Source: Tsuneonella troitsensis
GTDB taxonomy: Bacteria; Pseudomonadota; Alphaproteobacteria; Sphingomonadales; Sphingomonadaceae
Assembly: GCF_001441535.1 (NCBI RefSeq)
Contig: NZ_LMAU01000001.1
Span: 62,001-126,000 of the forward strand
Reading direction: 5' to 3'
DNA: 64,000 nucleotides
A program made the position numbers and the translations under genes. Numbering within the stretch: position 1 is the first letter of the stretch; each line of letters begins with the position of its first letter. The notes beneath the pieces are model-generated. The model saw nothing but the letters and a program-made list of their open reading frames with translations. It was not told the DNA's origin and made no database searches. This document shows positions 63,188 to 64,000 of this stretch, in pieces.

Positions 63188-64000
63188 TTAGTCCCGGATC
63201 GGGAACTGCCGCGAACAGAACGCGCAGTCGACCATGATCACCCCATCCTCGTTGCGCATCTCTGCGCGCTCCTCGGGTGGAAAGCGGGAAATGACCTTTG
63301 CGTAGTGCTCGGTCGAGCAACGACAGCCGCGCTCGATCGACGGACCGCGTTGCACGCGAACCTCATCCTCCTCATGAAACAATCGCCAGACGACCGCCTC
63401 GAGCGACAAGCCACCGTCGAGCAGTTCATCATGGCGAACACTGCCGGCCATGATCGAGACGTGTTCCCATTCCGGATGGTCCATCCGTACGTGGAGCCGC
63501 TCGCGCCCTTCCTCGCCGTCCGCGAGATGCTGGACTAGCAACCCGGCCGCGACCACGCCGGACGCGCCGGAGCGCACCGCCACACGGATCAGGGTCGGCA
63601 CTTGCTCGGACTGGCTGAAATAGCTTTCGCACGCCTGCGCGAGCGATTCACCTTCCAGAGGCACGATCCCCTGATAACGACCTTCCCCGGCGGGAAGGTC
63701 GAATGTCATCGCAAGGTAGCCCTTCCCGAACAGCGCATAGAGCGACGGATTGGCACCCAGGGCCGCCAGTCGCTCGTGATCGAAATCGACGTAGCCGCGC
63801 AACTCGCCGCCGCGCCAATCACAAACCAGAAGCCGTACCACGCCACCCTCGGTCTGCGCCTGCATCGTCAGCTGCGCGCCCCCTTCGACGCTGTCGCTTT
63901 CCTTGAGCAGGCCGCCGATCAGCGCCGCGAGGACGAGGGCCTCGGCGAGCAGATGGGTGATCGCCGGTGGATAAGCGTGCGCCGACAGGATTTCTTCCAG
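63188..64000 (-). CDS. hslO: Hsp33 family redox-regulated chaperone, N-terminus beyond the window
   Basis: The frame runs off the right edge, leaving 270 codons of the C-terminal part. N-terminal fold residues appear as LAEALVLAALIGGLLKESDSVEGGAQLTMQAQTEGGVVRLLVCD. The C-terminal redox switch has the zinc cysteines CRCS and VDCAFCSRQF (C-x-C and C-x-x-C). Oxidation releases zinc and turns Hsp33 into a holdase chaperone. The start codon and any promoter are outside. Confidence 0.94.
   Translation of the reverse strand: MEEILSAHAYPPAITHLLAEALVLAALIGGLLKESDSVEGGAQLTMQAQTEGGVVRLLVCDWRGGELRGYVDFDHERLAALGANPSLYALFGKGYLAMTFDLPAGEGRYQGIVPLEGESLAQACESYFSQSEQVPTLIRVAVRSGASGVVAAGLLVQHLADGEEGRERLHVRMDHPEWEHVSIMAGSVRHDELLDGGLSLEAVVWRLFHEEDEVRVQRGPSIERGCRCSTEHYAKVISRFPPEERAEMRNEDGVIMVDCAFCSRQFPIRD

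Overview
The window is a high-GC, gene-dense stretch of a chromosome from an alphaproteobacterium, most probably Sphingomonadales and plausibly Erythrobacteraceae. This rests on a CtrA and a DivK homologue, a serine palmitoyltransferase next to its own acyl carrier protein, gluQRS, DUF4167, DUF3572, DUF4112 and HIG1 small proteins, a HrcA/CIRCE-controlled groESL, an HWE histidine kinase and an alphaproteobacterial-type DksA. No rRNA, tRNA, CRISPR array, insertion sequence or intact prophage was seen. The genus is inference.

Layout. 1-7 kb: the start of a CPA2 cation/proton antiporter, a PagL-like lipid A deacylase, a MATE exporter, groES-groEL with CIRCE operator and terminator, a beta-lactamase-fold serine hydrolase, a DJ-1/PfpI protein and a small lipoprotein. 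7-15 kb: polA, a CHASE3-HWE histidine kinase, an MscS-type channel and a bacterial CDC48/p97-like double AAA ATPase. 15-21 kb: a CoA-transferase A/B pair interrupted by a lipoprotein gene, a GST, a nitronate monooxygenase and an MFS transporter. 21-28 kb, minus strand: hisS-prfA-prmC-DUF4167-lnt-metK. 28-35 kb: M61 peptidase, ppa, pmbA, then lptB-rpoN and ctrA with GANTC and TTAA sites upstream. 36-46 kb: a membrane-anchored SMI1/KNR4 protein, trmB, maeB, mutS, 3-hydroxyacyl-CoA dehydrogenase, a PduO-type cobalamin adenosyltransferase, HIG1 protein and gluQRS. 46-50 kb: an HNH protein, a GIY-YIG gene set between inverted 29-bp palindromic repeats, kynA, a solute-binding lipoprotein, PilZ and dksA. 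51-57 kb: a tight minus-strand run (acyltransferase-GDPD-RidA-HAD-DUF3572) divergent from divK, then ACP-spt. 57-64 kb: a structured non-coding gap, a DedA/YqaA-like protein, a possibly 5'-truncated DUF2793 gene, an OmpA-type porin, sodC, an MFS transporter, queC and the end of hslO.

Most genes are core housekeeping: protein folding and quality control, translation termination, envelope lipoprotein and LPS maturation, cell-cycle control and sphingolipid synthesis. No large, obviously new multi-gene system was found. The parts least explained by known families are the palindrome-flanked GIY-YIG unit (46.6-47.0 kb), the structured 395-bp gap after spt (56.7-57.1 kb), the lone leftward terminator at 15.04 kb, the HAD-like lipoprotein gene inside the CoA-transferase operon and the exported-looking SMI1/KNR4 protein.
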